From NCBI GenBank assembly GCA_029747585.1, contig JAPEVF010000877.1, forward strand, positions 1 through 18,686: a stretch of 18,686 bases of DNA, written 5' to 3'. Below the pieces are notes generated by a model. That model was not told the origin of the DNA, ran no database searches, and saw nothing but the letters and a program-made list of their open reading frames with translations. Positions within the stretch are counted from its first letter, which is position 1, and each line of letters opens with the position of its first letter. Source of the DNA: Pleurotus djamor. Lineage: Eukaryota; Basidiomycota; Agaricomycetes; Agaricales; Pleurotaceae. The position numbers and the translations under genes are program-made. This document shows positions 1 to 9,724 of the stretch, in pieces.

Positions 1-47
1 TTAATGATCCCTTCCTAATTCAAAGGGCTAACGTACTATGTCTCTAG

Positions 48-1697
48 ATTGACAAGAATTTGGCTCGAAAGATGTATGTTTCAGACTGCTTCTGCTCGTG
101 ATCGGTGATTTGACGCGGTGAAATAAGCTACGAGAACATGCAGCTTCTGCCAACGTTGGATAATATCCTCTATAACGTCCAGCGACAAGGCAAAATATCG
201 TTCTATGTACGTATTCCATGTCAATCTTATCAGACCTTCTTATCATAGCTGTTCCTACAGATGACCTCTGTAAGAGCATTGTTTGCTCACGCCCCACTAA
301 GCTAAACCTAAGATTGTTGCTAGCATGGCGAGGAAGCTACCATCGTAGGTTCTGCGGCTGCTCTCGAAATGGATGACGAGTAGGTGTTTCTCCGGAATTC
401 CTTCGTCGGTTGTTTCCTGACCTTTGCGAAGAGTTTTAGGTCCGTTGAACGAGGATCTACTTTGCGTCGCCCCATTTAATTATGTTCCCAGGTCAATACC
501 GTGAGATGGGCGTACTCCTTTGGCGAGGGTAAGCTCTATCCCCGCGCGGTGGTTGCTACCCACATTTGACCAATGATATAGCTTCACACTGGACAATGTC
601 ATGGCTCAGTGCTTTGGAAATGAGGAAGATATCTGTGGCAAGGGCAGACAAATGCCGGTCGTATGTGTCTTTTCCTTTTTAGGTTTATCATCGCGTTAAT
701 CCCGTATCTTCAGCATTTTGGATCTCCTGCACACCATTTCCACACAATCTCTTCGCCTTTAGCAACTCAAATCCCTCAAGCTGCTGGCGTAGCGTATGCC
801 CTACGTCGAGATCCTTCAAGACGTGCGCGCTCTATAGCCGCATGTTATTTCGGTGAAGGGGCCGCCTCAGAGGTCAGTTCAATTACCTTTATTTCTCACA
901 CAATACCGATTGTCGGATTTATAGGGTGACTTCCACGCTGGTCTCATGCTCGCTTCCACGATCCCTTCGCCAGCACTATATATAGCTCGTAATAACGGGT
1001 TTGCTATCAGTACTCCGAGTTCGGAACAGTACTATGGCGACGGTATCGCTAGTCGAGGACCTGGATATGGTATTCATACTATTCGAGTAGATGGTAATGA
1101 TGTACTCGCTGTTCTGAGCGCTGTTAGGGAAGCCCGCAGAAGATGCCTCAGCGAAGGTCGGGCGGTTCTCATTGAGGCGATGAGCTACAGGTATGTTGCT
1201 TTTGAGAACAATAAGAGCGTCGTACTGAGTGCTTCTGCGCAGAGTTGGACATCACTCGACGTCAGATGACTCGTTTGCGTACCGCGCACGTTCCGAAGTC
1301 GAAGATCGCAAGCGTATAGATAACCCGATAGCTCGATTCCGTCTATTCATGGAATCCCAAGGGTGGTGGGACGCAGATGCAGAGGAAGAGCTGAAGGACA
1401 GGTTGAAGGCCGATGTGATGAAGGCCTTTAGACGAGCTGAATCGCTTCCTCGTTGTGAACTCAAGGACCTGTTCACTGACGTGTATGGTGGTGAAGAGCC
1501 TTGGAACATTGTGAGTTCTTGCTGGCTTCCTCATGGCGGTATCTAAACTTGACTTCTTATCTATCGTCTCTTTATAGAAAGAACAAAGAGAGGAACTGAC
1601 AGCTTTGTTACGCAAATATGGCAACGACTGGGAACCTTGGAAGGCAGAGCTATCTCGATTCAAGAACAAGGGGCAGGAGTTGATGGACAGCAAGTGA
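48..1697 (+). CDS. BCKDHA: Branched-chain 2-oxoacid dehydrogenase E1 component, alpha subunit (3' part; N-terminus lies left of the window)
   Basis: Mitochondrial thiamine-diphosphate enzyme that decarboxylates the 2-oxo acids of Leu, Ile and Val. Exons read as 48-73, 128-206, 261-269, 324-379, 432-439, 492-528, 582-660, 714-872, 925-1190, 1243-1510 and 1578-1697; all phases close and give 368 residues ending in TGA. Family landmarks in order: [65 protein letters not shown], the ThDP motif GEGAASEGD...[17 protein letters not shown], and the phosphorylation loop [13 protein letters not shown], whose serines are the regulatory sites in the animal enzyme. The targeting peptide and first exons are missing at the window edge. 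Two exons are only 9 nt (Met-Thr-Ser) and 8 nt; both are needed to restore the conserved FYMTS-GEEA and DDEVLGQYRE segments. Family assignment is very secure; the exact first exon boundary at 48 is inferred. Confidence 0.95.
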
Positions 1698-1978
1698 TAT
1701 TTGCATATTGCATATGTATGACATTTATCATAGATCAATTGCTAATGACGCCTGAGGCCTGATGGTGGCCTCCAATCCATTGATGTTGCCAGTCTTGAGA
1801 GTTTACAAGACATACCATCAATTCACGCGCCTCAGAAACGCGTGACAGGGGCCCGTCCATGCCACGTCTCACGATCACCACGACCACTACAACGACTTTC
1901 TCTTCAGGCGTCGAACGTTGAACGTTTGAATGCCAATAGTTCAACTTCGTGAACAGCTGTAGTGAAATCGCCCAGAAA
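1698..1978. other. Intergenic region between the E1-alpha gene and the ZIP transporter gene
   Basis: About 280 bp separate the E1-alpha stop from the transporter start codon on the same strand. It must hold the 3' end of one transcript and the promoter of the next. I see no RNA gene, repeat or clear core promoter motif. ORFs here on the reverse strand show no recognisable protein character. Confidence 0.5.
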
Positions 1979-2852
1979 ATGTCGAACCTCTTGTTGTTCA
2001 TGTCCTTCATCCTGGGCGCAGGCTCATTTCTCGTCGGAATCTTACCTTTGTCTTTTGTCTTTTCCAGTATGTTCAATTTGAGTCTTGACGAATATGCAGT
2101 AGCTTATTTACTTATTAGAAAACGCCGTAAGCCTTCTTTCTACGCTAGGCACTGGTCTTTTGGTTGGGACGGCGCTTGGTGTCATTATACCGGAGTTTGT
2201 GTGCTTTCCTTCTTCAAGTTCAGGAACCATAAGCTCATACTACCAGAGGTGTTGAAACTGTAGTCGCTGCAAGCAGAAAAGATGGCGCCACATCAGAAAT
2301 ACCGACGTCGACCATTGCATTGTCTCTGCTCTCTGGTTTCGTCCTTATGCTTGTGGTCGAGCAAGTTCTTCACTCCGGCCACGGGCATAGCTCAGTCTCG
2401 CTACACGGTGCTAGCTCTGGTACCGTGGAGTTTGACGCGGAACTGGGGGAACTGGAACGCGAGCAGGGACCAAGCCGACGCTCTCATTCGCGTTCGAACT
2501 CCAATGGCAGTGAACACGTACCAGAACAATCACAATTAGGACGATTCAAAGCTTTGCCACTTACTCTCGGTCTTTTCGTCCACGCATTAGCTGATGGATT
2601 AGCCCTTGGTGCCTCGTTCTTGCCCACAAATTCAAATGAATTGTCTGGGACCCCTTCCTCAGAACTTTCTCTTGTCGTCTTTCTAGCCCTGCTAGTGCAT
2701 AAAGGTGATTACTACATGAATTCATTTTCTAGTCCTTCACTGATCGCCGTGGACCATCTGTTCATCCCGTAGCTCCGACCGNCNTAGCGTNGNCGANGTN
2801 CCTTCTNGCNNNATCCCTGCNTCGNGCNNACTGCTANNANCNTCNANCGTCT
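1979..2852 (+). CDS. ZIP-family divalent metal transporter (ZIP9/ATX2-like), C-terminus lost in ambiguous sequence
   Basis: Predicted multi-pass membrane protein moving Zn2+ or Mn2+ into the cytoplasm, from the cell surface or from Golgi-type compartments in the ZIP9/ATX2 group. Exons 1979-2066, 2119-2194, 2247-2704 and 2773 to about 2852; phases close across all three introns. TM1 is residues about 3-29. Exon 2 gives the ZIP9-like segment LLSTLGTGLLVGTALGVIIP followed by EGVE. A His-rich stretch (HSGHGHSS) precedes the variable loop. The metal-site helices are LGLFVHALADGLALGA and LALLVHKAPTA. Exon 4 can be followed through the Ns (APT..A....LLA.SL.RA), so the gene really continues there, but about the last 60-100 residues cannot be read. 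The start at 1979 is the Met directly before the first hydrophobic helix. Family very likely; substrate unknown. Confidence 0.88.
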
Positions 2853-2856
2853 GGAN
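2782..2856. other. Ambiguous bases joining two truncated convergent genes
   Basis: Single and double Ns are scattered through 75 bp rather than forming one block. That pattern looks like a low-quality read end, not a sized gap. To the left, ZIP coding can still be read through the Ns; to the right, from about 2890, the reverse-strand ABC transporter begins. Neither gene is complete. Confidence 0.85.
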
Positions 2857-2889
2857 AAAGCGTAGGCTTCCTCCAGGTCCACTTCCTCT

Positions 2890-4860
2890 GCCCTTGATGC
2901 TAGTGGCGAAGAGGGTTGGCTCCTGAGAAACCAGTCCGATTTGGGACCTCAACCATTGTAAGTTAAGAGTCTTGGTATCAACGCCATCGAGTTTGACGAC
3001 GCCGGCCAAGGGGTCGTAGAAGCGTTCGACGAGGGAAATGACCGTCGACTTGCCGGATCCAGAGGCACCCGCTAGGGCGGCGGTCTTTCCTGCGCGGAAG
3101 CGGATGGAAAGGTCTTTGACAATAGGGACGGTGGGACGCGAAGGGTAGTTGAAGTCGACGTGCTCCAGGACGATTTCACCATCGACATGATCAGGCTTAA
3201 GTCCTCCAGGATCGGCGGAGTCGATATCCGGAACGCGGTCGATGGTGGCGTAGAGTTTCGCGGCAGCACCACAACCGTTGGTAATGGCTATACATAGGTC
3301 GAAGACTTCAGTCGGAGATGCAAAGACGGTACATGGTCTGACTGACCTTGCATTTCAGGAGCGAGCATAGCCAAGGAGATTGAACTCATTAGGATCGCCA
3401 AAAATACGTTAATTACTTGCCCGGCGTTGGCTATAGGGGAGTGTGAGCATGGCAGAGTGTCAGACAAGGGAAGTGATGGTACCATGTCCAGAATTAATGA
3501 GTGTGGTTCCAAAAGAGAATGCTAATGTAATGTTTTAGAGGGAAGTGATAGATGATATAGATCAAGGTCTCACCTAATGCATAAGAAGAATATATTACGA
3601 AGAGAAAGAATGCAATGGCGAAACCATTGACAATGGACAACTTGTAGTCGACCTCGCGCGATTTGTCGATATGGCGATTATACAAGCCCGCGAGGATCTG
3701 CTGCGAACCGAAAGCTTGCGCAATACGAACGGTCGAAATTACCTCCTCCGCAAAGCTTCCTCCCTCAGCAACGTACTTGAGCGACAGTCTGTGTTGGGTG
3801 GTGAGACATCAACGTATAAAAGGTGTATAATGAGCTTACTGCGTATACTTGGTGATGAAGACATTCATAACACCGCCAGCGATGGCCATGCAGGGGAGGA
3901 TGGAAGAAAGGGCAAGGGCAAGTCGCCATGAACGGATGTAAGCGAGAATAAAGCCGGTGATGAACGAAGCGATGAAATTGACAACAAGGGCGACCTTTTC
4001 TGAGATACCTTGCTGGACCAAGTCTGACAGGCATCGGCATCAGAGTCAGCGACAATCCCTGACGCTGGAAAACTTTGACTGACGGGTATCCGTCTGTATT
4101 CTAGTGGTAACTTCACCGGCACCAGTTGAATCGAACCAGGCAATATTCTGACGCAACACGGCTTGAAGGTAGCGTTCTCGAATGCGCTTAGCATTGACCT
4201 CGCCGGTGTAAACCCAAGTGTACATATAGATATATGTGCAGACGAACATCCCGAGCCCTATGTGAAGTCTGAGAAAGTGATTGAACTTGAAGGGTGGAAA
4301 GTCAATGCGTACCAATGTACACGAGGTAGCTAGCATTGTTCGCCGCTGTCGTTCTAAAGGTGGCAGCAGCCGACTCAACATCTTGCTGAGAGGTGGTACC
4401 ATCTAGAGCACCCTGAGTGGCCATTGTGAACGCAACGAAGGATTCGACAAGATTTCCGAAGAGCAAAGTCATGAGGGGCTGAAAGAAGACGTACAAATGT
4501 CAACTATGAATAGGTTAAGATAGATAGCAGAGCGCGTACCGTAGCAGCACCTGCGGCTGTGGAAGCAACAAGACCGATGGCGTTCAATGTGAGCTCATAG
4601 GGCGTGGAATACCTAAGACATCATTGAAGTATGAAGGGGTGAGAGCAACACAAAACATACCTGAACATCTGAATGAAGCTGACGGGTCGAACAACGTCCT
4701 CAGTCTTGGCGGAGATGATCTCATCGCTGGAAGCCTTTTCCGCTGGGTCATCGCGATCTTCTGACCTTGGGCCTTTGCGACGACCAAAGAAACCTGTGGA
4801 AAAATCCTTCGCAGCAATAGTAGACTTATCGCCCGCGGTCGAAGGACGAGAGCTGCCCAT
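2890..4860 (-). CDS. MDR/P-glycoprotein-type full ABC transporter, N-terminal half only (TMD1 and start of NBD1)
   Basis: ATP-driven exporter of the ABCB (multidrug resistance) group in a cell membrane. Exons (reverse strand): 4661-4860, 4540-4612, 4313-4478, 4084-4257, 3840-4023, 3574-3788, 3483-3521, 3347-3430 and 2890-3287; phases close and give 511 residues. A charged cytoplasmic head of about 65 residues precedes TMD1, recognised by TGEVNAKRIRERYL, RQNIAWFDSTGAGEVTTRIQ, GISEKVAL and AEEVISTVRIAQAFGSQ. NBD1 begins with a FNYPSRP segment, then Walker A GASGSGKST and the Q-loop GLVSQEPTLFATSIK. The sequence stops matching just after SIKG, next to the Ns, so the signature motif, Walker B, TMD2 and NBD2 (about 800 residues in a full-length member) are absent. 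ATG at 4860 is the first Met of the frame. Likely a window or assembly artefact, not a natural half-transporter. Confidence 0.92.
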
Positions 4861-5263
4861 GATAGTAGTAAAATTGAGATGTAGAACTTCATCGCGAGAG
4901 GCTGCCTCTAAGTACTTCAGAGAGACGGAATTTCGGAGGGTGGAAGGGGTAAGCCTGATTACTGTTCTGTTTCGATCAATTAGGCGCGTCCCTGGATAGT
5001 TGTGTACTTCCCGCTAAATTCATGAGGAGCTTGAAATGTGTGCCAGCCTTGGGGTACTCTGGGTGGTAGTGAGGCCGTCCCAGCGCGAACTGGGCGTAGC
5101 CAAGCGAATGGCTCAACGAAGCTGATTCAAGCAAATAGTTAGGCTGGAAACCAACCTCTATGACGAGAGGATGATACGTCGCAGGTCCCGCCCAGTGTTT
5201 CGATAACGATGGGGTGACTCGCTCTGAGAGATGTTGACCCACAACAGTGCATGACTAGCTGAG
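4861..5263. other. Upstream region of the ABC transporter gene, nothing recognised
   Basis: About 400 bp 5' of the transporter start. It should contain that gene's promoter. A reverse-strand open frame at 4976-5242 has no recognisable composition or motif and is treated as chance. I see no RNA gene or repeat. Confidence 0.4.
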
Positions 5264-5658
5264 ATCCCGGAGTACAAACATTGCTAGAAGCAAGCTGCTT
5301 CGTTTTGCTTCGATATGACAGTAATTTATCCGACAGAGTGGGACAGTTACACTGCAGGCCAATATTTGGAAAAATACGGCTACCTCCCTAGTACGATAAG
5401 TATCGTCTGTCGGATTGTACATGATGAACAGTTTGTCAATGGAACCAGTAGGAAGCCAGCGAAGACGAACACTTACCTTGATTCCTCAAAGTTGCCGGAG
5501 GCCGCGTCATCATCAAGCTGAGAAACTTGAAAGCTCGGCTTGATCTGACGGTTTGTCTGATAAGCACTCGCTTGAAACATTTGGGGAAGGATCGCCTGGC
5601 CCGCCCGACGTCGATGTAAGGACTCGAAGGCTGGTCTCTTATGTTTTTTTTGAGTCAC
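5264..5658 (-). CDS. Unrecognised possible two-exon reading frame
   Basis: On the reverse strand an open frame ending in FEESR meets a good donor (GTAAGT), and an acceptor TACTAG lies about 90 nt further on. Splicing gives a phase-consistent join into a second open stretch (REVAVFFQILACSV...) that ends in a stop near 5264. The acidic part LDDDAASGNFEES looks protein-like, but I recognise no domain. It sits between the ABC transporter promoter and the Crypton element, where decayed transposon pieces would be expected. It could be a gene fragment or chance; weakly supported. Confidence 0.2.
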
Positions 5659-5771
5659 AGTGCCATTGGTTTTATGTAGGTCATAGACCGGGGAAATTTA
5701 GTTTAGACGCTTGTGCAGATTTATCACCCCTCGTATGGTATTGATTTCCCAGGCTCCGTCCCAGCCGAACT

Positions 5772-6083
5772 GTGTGTTTCTCGTCATCGCGAATGACCTC
5801 GACGAACCCCTGCTCATCAACGGTTCAGCTCGATCGCCATGCGTATCATGCGGGTTGGCTCGAGGCACGCCGCCGTTCGCCTCGAAATCCGACGGAGGCA
5901 GCACAGTTCCGGTCCGCCTTCTTGTCCTACCAGCACCAACAACCATGGCTCGAGGACGTGCTCGCGGGCAAGGCTCGAAGTTGCGTGGATCCCGTCCTCA
6001 ACACCAACGCGCACGCGCACTCCCTCCCTCCGAGACCTTGTCACCTCCAGCTGAAAATGCCCACACAACCCCCTCAGCCTTGA
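5772..6083 (+). CDS. Possible overlapping reading frame 5' of the Crypton gene, unrecognised
   Basis: A forward frame different from that of the recombinase gene is open for about 100 codons and contains protein-like stretches such as HAYHAGWLEARRRSP and FRSAFLSYQHQQPWLEDVLA. It overlaps the proposed recombinase start at 5945. It may be a remnant of the gene into which the element landed, an N-terminal exon of the element read through a frame change, or chance in GC-rich DNA. No domain recognised. Confidence 0.2.
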   Translation: MCFSSSRMTSTNPCSSTVQLDRHAYHAGWLEARRRSPRNPTEAAQFRSAFLSYQHQQPWLEDVLAGKARSCVDPVLNTNAHAHSLPPRPCHLQLKMPTQPPQP

Positions 6084-8204
6084 CTCTTCTGGATCAAAGC
6101 CGGTTGACGACCGACCAATGGTATCACTCATCGAAGACTACAAAAGCTTACGCTAGCTACGTGAAAAGTGGGAAAAAATGGCTNGGATGATTGGGATAGT
6201 GGGAGTAGCGTGGAGGGTGAGGTGATGCTCTCGAGCAGCGGGTCGGATTCCGAGTCCTCAAGTTTATCTACATTGCCCGGCTCATTTGATACTATCAATG
6301 AAAACACACCCATTGCCCTACGCCTACTCACTGCTTATAAATGTGAACACCTTGGCTGTGGCTTCTCGACCGCAGAAGGCATTAGGTCAGCCTTCAAGGA
6401 TTTTTTTGAACGGTACTTTTGACCTCCTTCTGATGATTTGTGGGTCTCTCTGACTCTGACTTCCGTAGCGTTCATGGATGCCAGGGTAATGTCTGGGCAT
6501 TCAATGAGGTGTCTAAAAAGTGGGAGGGCAATCCTGTCTTTCAAAGCGAATACAAGGTGTACTTCGAGTCCCTCAAAAACCGCGATAACCGAACGTCGAC
6601 CACAGTACAAGCCCTACCGATCCATCCACGCGACTTGAAAATGATCTTTGAATACCTCGATGGATCAGAAGGATGTTCGGCCATCACAGAGACACAGCGA
6701 CTCTACTTCAAGGCATTTTCGACGACCGCGTTTGCCCTTTGGTCTCGGTGCGTCATGGCATGCCTGCCTTCTCGTGTCTCACTGACATCCAACTTCAGGA
6801 TTGATGAACTAGTAAACCTTCAAATTCAACATGTTCGCTTTAGTGAAACTTCACCCTCTGGCCAACCCTACCACGAATTCAGTCTAATATTCAGGAAAAC
6901 CAATAAAGACCCTACCAAAGGTGAGCGTTATGAGCTGTGTTTCTCCACTTTGATCCTCGCACTCATGCCCAGTGGTACTTCAGGCCAAATTTATCATGTT
7001 CCTTCCCAGCCAACCTCACCCGAGATAGACTGTTATGCACATCTCAACGCATGGAAGTCCCATATGGAATCCCTTCTCTCCCGCCCCCTCCAGAGTCAAG
7101 ATTTCGTCTTTCCAGCTCTTGCATCAACCGGACGTGTGAAGTTTGGCGAGTCTATCAGCCGCTCGGCCTTTGAAACTCTCATGAACAAGGTAGTAGACAA
7201 ATCGGGAGTACTGGATGGCCGTAATGGGCGATACACTACACATTGTTTCCGTCGTGGTGGGGCTCAGTACCGCTTCATGTGGGCGCCCCACAAATGGAGT
7301 CTCAAGGCCGTGAAGTGGTGGGGTGGATGGTCTTCCAACGAAAATGTAAGTGATTGTATTACACCCTGACAGCCTTCCTCATCTACTTTACAGGTCGGAA
7401 CCGTCATGCGCTATCTCCTTGATGAGCTGATGGCGTATGAAGAAGGTTATATGGATATCATGATGGATCAACGTCATTCCGAACGCCACGAAACATTTAT
7501 GGGCGGCCCATCCTCTCTTTCCACCACGCCCTTGGTATCAAGGGCAGCTGTTCAGCCAGTCATTGACGCGTCCTGGCTAGAAACGACTATAACATCGCAG
7601 ATCAAGGAGATACTCACACCAGTAGCTCTCCGAATACTCCGTGGCTCAGATGAATGTAAGTTGGTCCTGTTTTCTGCAACTATCTATATTAATATTTCGT
7701 CGCTCCTTAGACGCAGACCTCCCTCGACTCCCTGCTATCCGACTATCACCATCGCCGCCAACATCCCCCACTCCGCTCCCCTCACCATCCTTGACACCAC
7801 CCCCAGTAGCACCGGAACCACCCGCAATCTACAATCAGCGATCTGAACGCCCTAACCAGGTTCCGACCGCTTCTGGCCCCCCCAGAATTCCTATCATTCA
7901 TACGATGGACGACATTCTCCAATTATGGAGGGAAGGAGACCCTGATAAGGGTGTTCTCCTCCCCCTTTCTGAATGGGAATTCAACTACGACCCTTCCGAT
8001 TACCCGAAATCTGAAGCGATGAAGTTCAGCAATATCCGAATACTCTATGAAGAGTACACGATCACGTATAAGGGTGACTCCGTTGCGTTCCATCAAGCCT
8101 ACCCTGGTCTATGGGGTAAGTACACCAAGCTTTTGCACCGCGTCCGTAAGGCTCGGATCGATCGGGGGGAGACCAGGCCGAGGAAACGAAAGGCAGTACC
8201 GTAG
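5945..8204 (+). mobile_element. Crypton-like DNA transposon: tyrosine recombinase with C-terminal GCR1_C-like domain
   Basis: Exons 5945-6412, 6469-6747, 6799-6920, 6984-7345, 7394-7655 and 7711-8204. If the single N at 6184 is dropped, every phase closes and gives 661 residues. The start codon MARGRARGQ follows a CAACAACC context. A SAM-like segment (TKAYASYVKSGKKWL) precedes the catalytic core, which holds the first Arg in SRIDELVNL (about residue 249), Lys candidates in FRKTNKDPTKG, HCFRRGG (His376, Arg379), WWGGW, and Tyr417 in GTVMRYLLDEL. These are the tyrosine-recombinase residues. A proline-rich linker (about 510-560) leads to a C-terminal block with MDDILQLWREGDPDKGVLLP and a basic tail, resembling the GCR1_C DNA-binding domain found in fungal Cryptons. 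Such elements move by a circular intermediate without terminal inverted repeats, so the element ends are not marked; the coordinates are those of the gene only. Confidence 0.82.
6184..6184. other. Single N that breaks the recombinase reading frame, probably a base-calling insertion
   Basis: With the N counted as a base the frame stops two codons later. With it removed the frame continues as KKWLDDWDSGSS to the donor at 6413 and joins the next exon in phase. An inserted ambiguous base is the simplest reading. Confidence 0.75.
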
Positions 8205-8760
8205 TTTATCTTGTATCATGAATTTCCAAAACTGTCAAATGTATCTTTGTATGTGTTCAAGGGTGAAATACCTACATTCGGCGCCGAGCAACTACCACAG
8301 AAACCCACAATTGGGAGATGGCGATAATGCTTGATGATTACACTTCCAAGTGTTCAACATTGACAATTACTGGCGACGCTAAATCTGCCAGAGCTATGTA
8401 GGTGTCTTGATGCGTTTATGTAGCATACTCTTCTCAGATTTATAGAAAAATTTAAGAAATAATTTAACAGTGGTACATTCCTTGTTCCTTACTGTATTTG
8501 TACCTGTCTTCGGTGCATGTCAAGGTTAACCCCTCCGACTTTGACTATGGTAATGAGCCCGACTTCAGAGGCTGAGATACTGTGAGTATACAAGTGACAG
8601 GGTGCTTGTCAGATACTCCCCCAACCACCTTACGAAGGAAGGCTGATGGAGAGCCATAGCTCGAACACAACTTCGACACGAGAAGTCGGCAGTTTAGCGC
8701 CCGTTTAGCGCTGATGCCGCGTCTGATCTCGACGACTACTCACACTGTACCCTCACCAAG
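8205..8760. other. Non-coding stretch between the Crypton gene and the HAD-like gene
   Basis: About 550 bp, AT-rich in its middle (around 8440-8480). It includes a small palindrome ACACTTCCAAGTGT at 8340-8353 and two copies of GTTTAGCGC near 8691-8711. The right edge of the Crypton presumably lies here, but I could not identify a matching short direct repeat by eye. No coding sequence or RNA gene recognised. Confidence 0.4.
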
Positions 8761-9276
8761 ATGCCCAACCCCTCCCTAATCAGCTTCAAAGCCATCATCT
8801 TCGACGTCTATGGCACGCTCGTCGACTGGGAAACACCCATCTACACCGGCCTCCTCCCGATCTTCCAGAAATCCAAATATTTCAAGCGTATTGCACCGAC
8901 CCCCCCGGAGCCGGCACCTTGGAAAATCACTCGGACGCGTGAAATATCGATGAAAGGAGGTGTATTATGGATATGGAAGACATATTTGAGTGTTTATGAA
9001 CGACATACAGGCCTACCTTTGACTGTGTTGCTGACTTTCCGATCTCCCTCCCTTCCAGCACAACTTCTTCAATATCTCATCCGCATCGAAATGCCGTCAT
9101 CCAGCGACCATATACCCTTGATGCTATATGCCCAGGGTATCCTTGGCCAATTTTGCGAAAGGGTTGGTGCAGTATTGCGTTCGTGGTGGGTAGTCGCCAT
9201 CCGAGTCACACGCTTTCTCTTCTTCCTCCTGCCTTTCTCACATCTTGGTGAGCTTTGCTTGGTCCCCTCGTGTTGA
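8761..9276 (+). pseudogene. HAD-superfamily (type II haloacid dehalogenase-like) hydrolase, N-terminal part only
   Basis: The first 30 residues are a clear HAD start: FKAIIFDVYGTLVDWETPIY, with the nucleophile Asp in DVYGT, typical of the type II haloacid dehalogenase group. A plausible intron at 8960-9058 (in-frame either way) joins to a segment ending RIEMPSSSDHIPLMLYAQGI, which resembles the cap-domain helix of the family. The conserved SNVD region, the later Lys and the final Asp motifs are not seen before the frame ends at 9276. Further splice-like signals occur at about 9300, 9410, 9510, 9559 and 9614, but the resulting peptides are not recognisable. Either the gene is decayed or it contains errors that hide its 3' exons. 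Confidence 0.5.
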
Positions 9277-9724
9277 AATTCTCTCTGAATCCGGCTCTAG
9301 CTCGACCCAACTTGACGTCAACACCAGTGCTACAAAGCTGGCGGTTACGCGGTTCATATAGTGCGCAACCAGAAGGGATCCATGGCTTAGTGAGTTTGTC
9401 AGATCTCAGTGAGTCTTTCTTTAATTCTCTTGTTCCTGGTGTCCTTCTAACCTTTCTCCGAGCTCGCTTGGAAGCTCACGCCGCCATGTCATGGTCACTG
9501 GTTTATTGCAGATGAGCATTGTGTTAGACATGTGCAGCGGAAAGGAATCCTCACGTCTTGGTGAGTATCTTCCCGATTTCCCTGTCTCTGGTGATGTTCT
9601 GACCTGCTTTTCAGCCTGTTTCAACACTATACCAACGCATACACACGGTTGAATGGGAGATCCATAGTCAGATTGCGACGCGATGGGAGACTTGGGTTTT
9701 GTATTTCGTAGCATCTATATACTG
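9277..9724. other. Unresolved stretch with exon-like pieces downstream of the HAD fragment
   Basis: Forward-strand pieces bounded by good splice signals appear at about 9510-9558 (ATTGCAG before, GTGAGT after) and from 9615 (after TTTTCAG). Joined in phase they give a short peptide containing CVRHVQRKGILTS then LFQHYTNAYTRLNGR. I recognise no family. They may be 3' exons of the damaged HAD gene or of an unrelated fragment. Confidence 0.25.

Noticed and set aside
1343..1738. Long reverse-strand open frame over the E1-alpha 3' exons
   Set aside because: It is the antisense shadow of conserved exons and has no features of its own.
2737..2889. Continuation of the ABC transporter reading frame to the left of 2890
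   Set aside because: The frame stays open, but the peptide no longer resembles an ABC nucleotide-binding domain and passes through the ambiguous bases, where forward-strand ZIP coding fits better.
2890..4860. Natural half-size ABC transporter
   Set aside because: The domain order and the break in the middle of NBD1 next to ambiguous bases indicate a truncated full transporter, not a half-transporter.
4976..5242. Reverse-strand open frame upstream of the ABC transporter
   Set aside because: No domain, no splice context, and it lies where the transporter promoter should be; probably chance.
6921..6973. Shorter Crypton intron ending at CCCAG (6972)
   Set aside because: It gives the wrong phase; the acceptor at 6983 restores GQIYHVPSQP followed by the conserved PEIDCYAHLNAW.
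8116..8160. GTAAGT donor-like site inside the last Crypton exon
   Set aside because: The sequence after it (KYTKLLHRVRKARIDRG) looks coding in the same frame as the domain and no acceptor follows before the stop.
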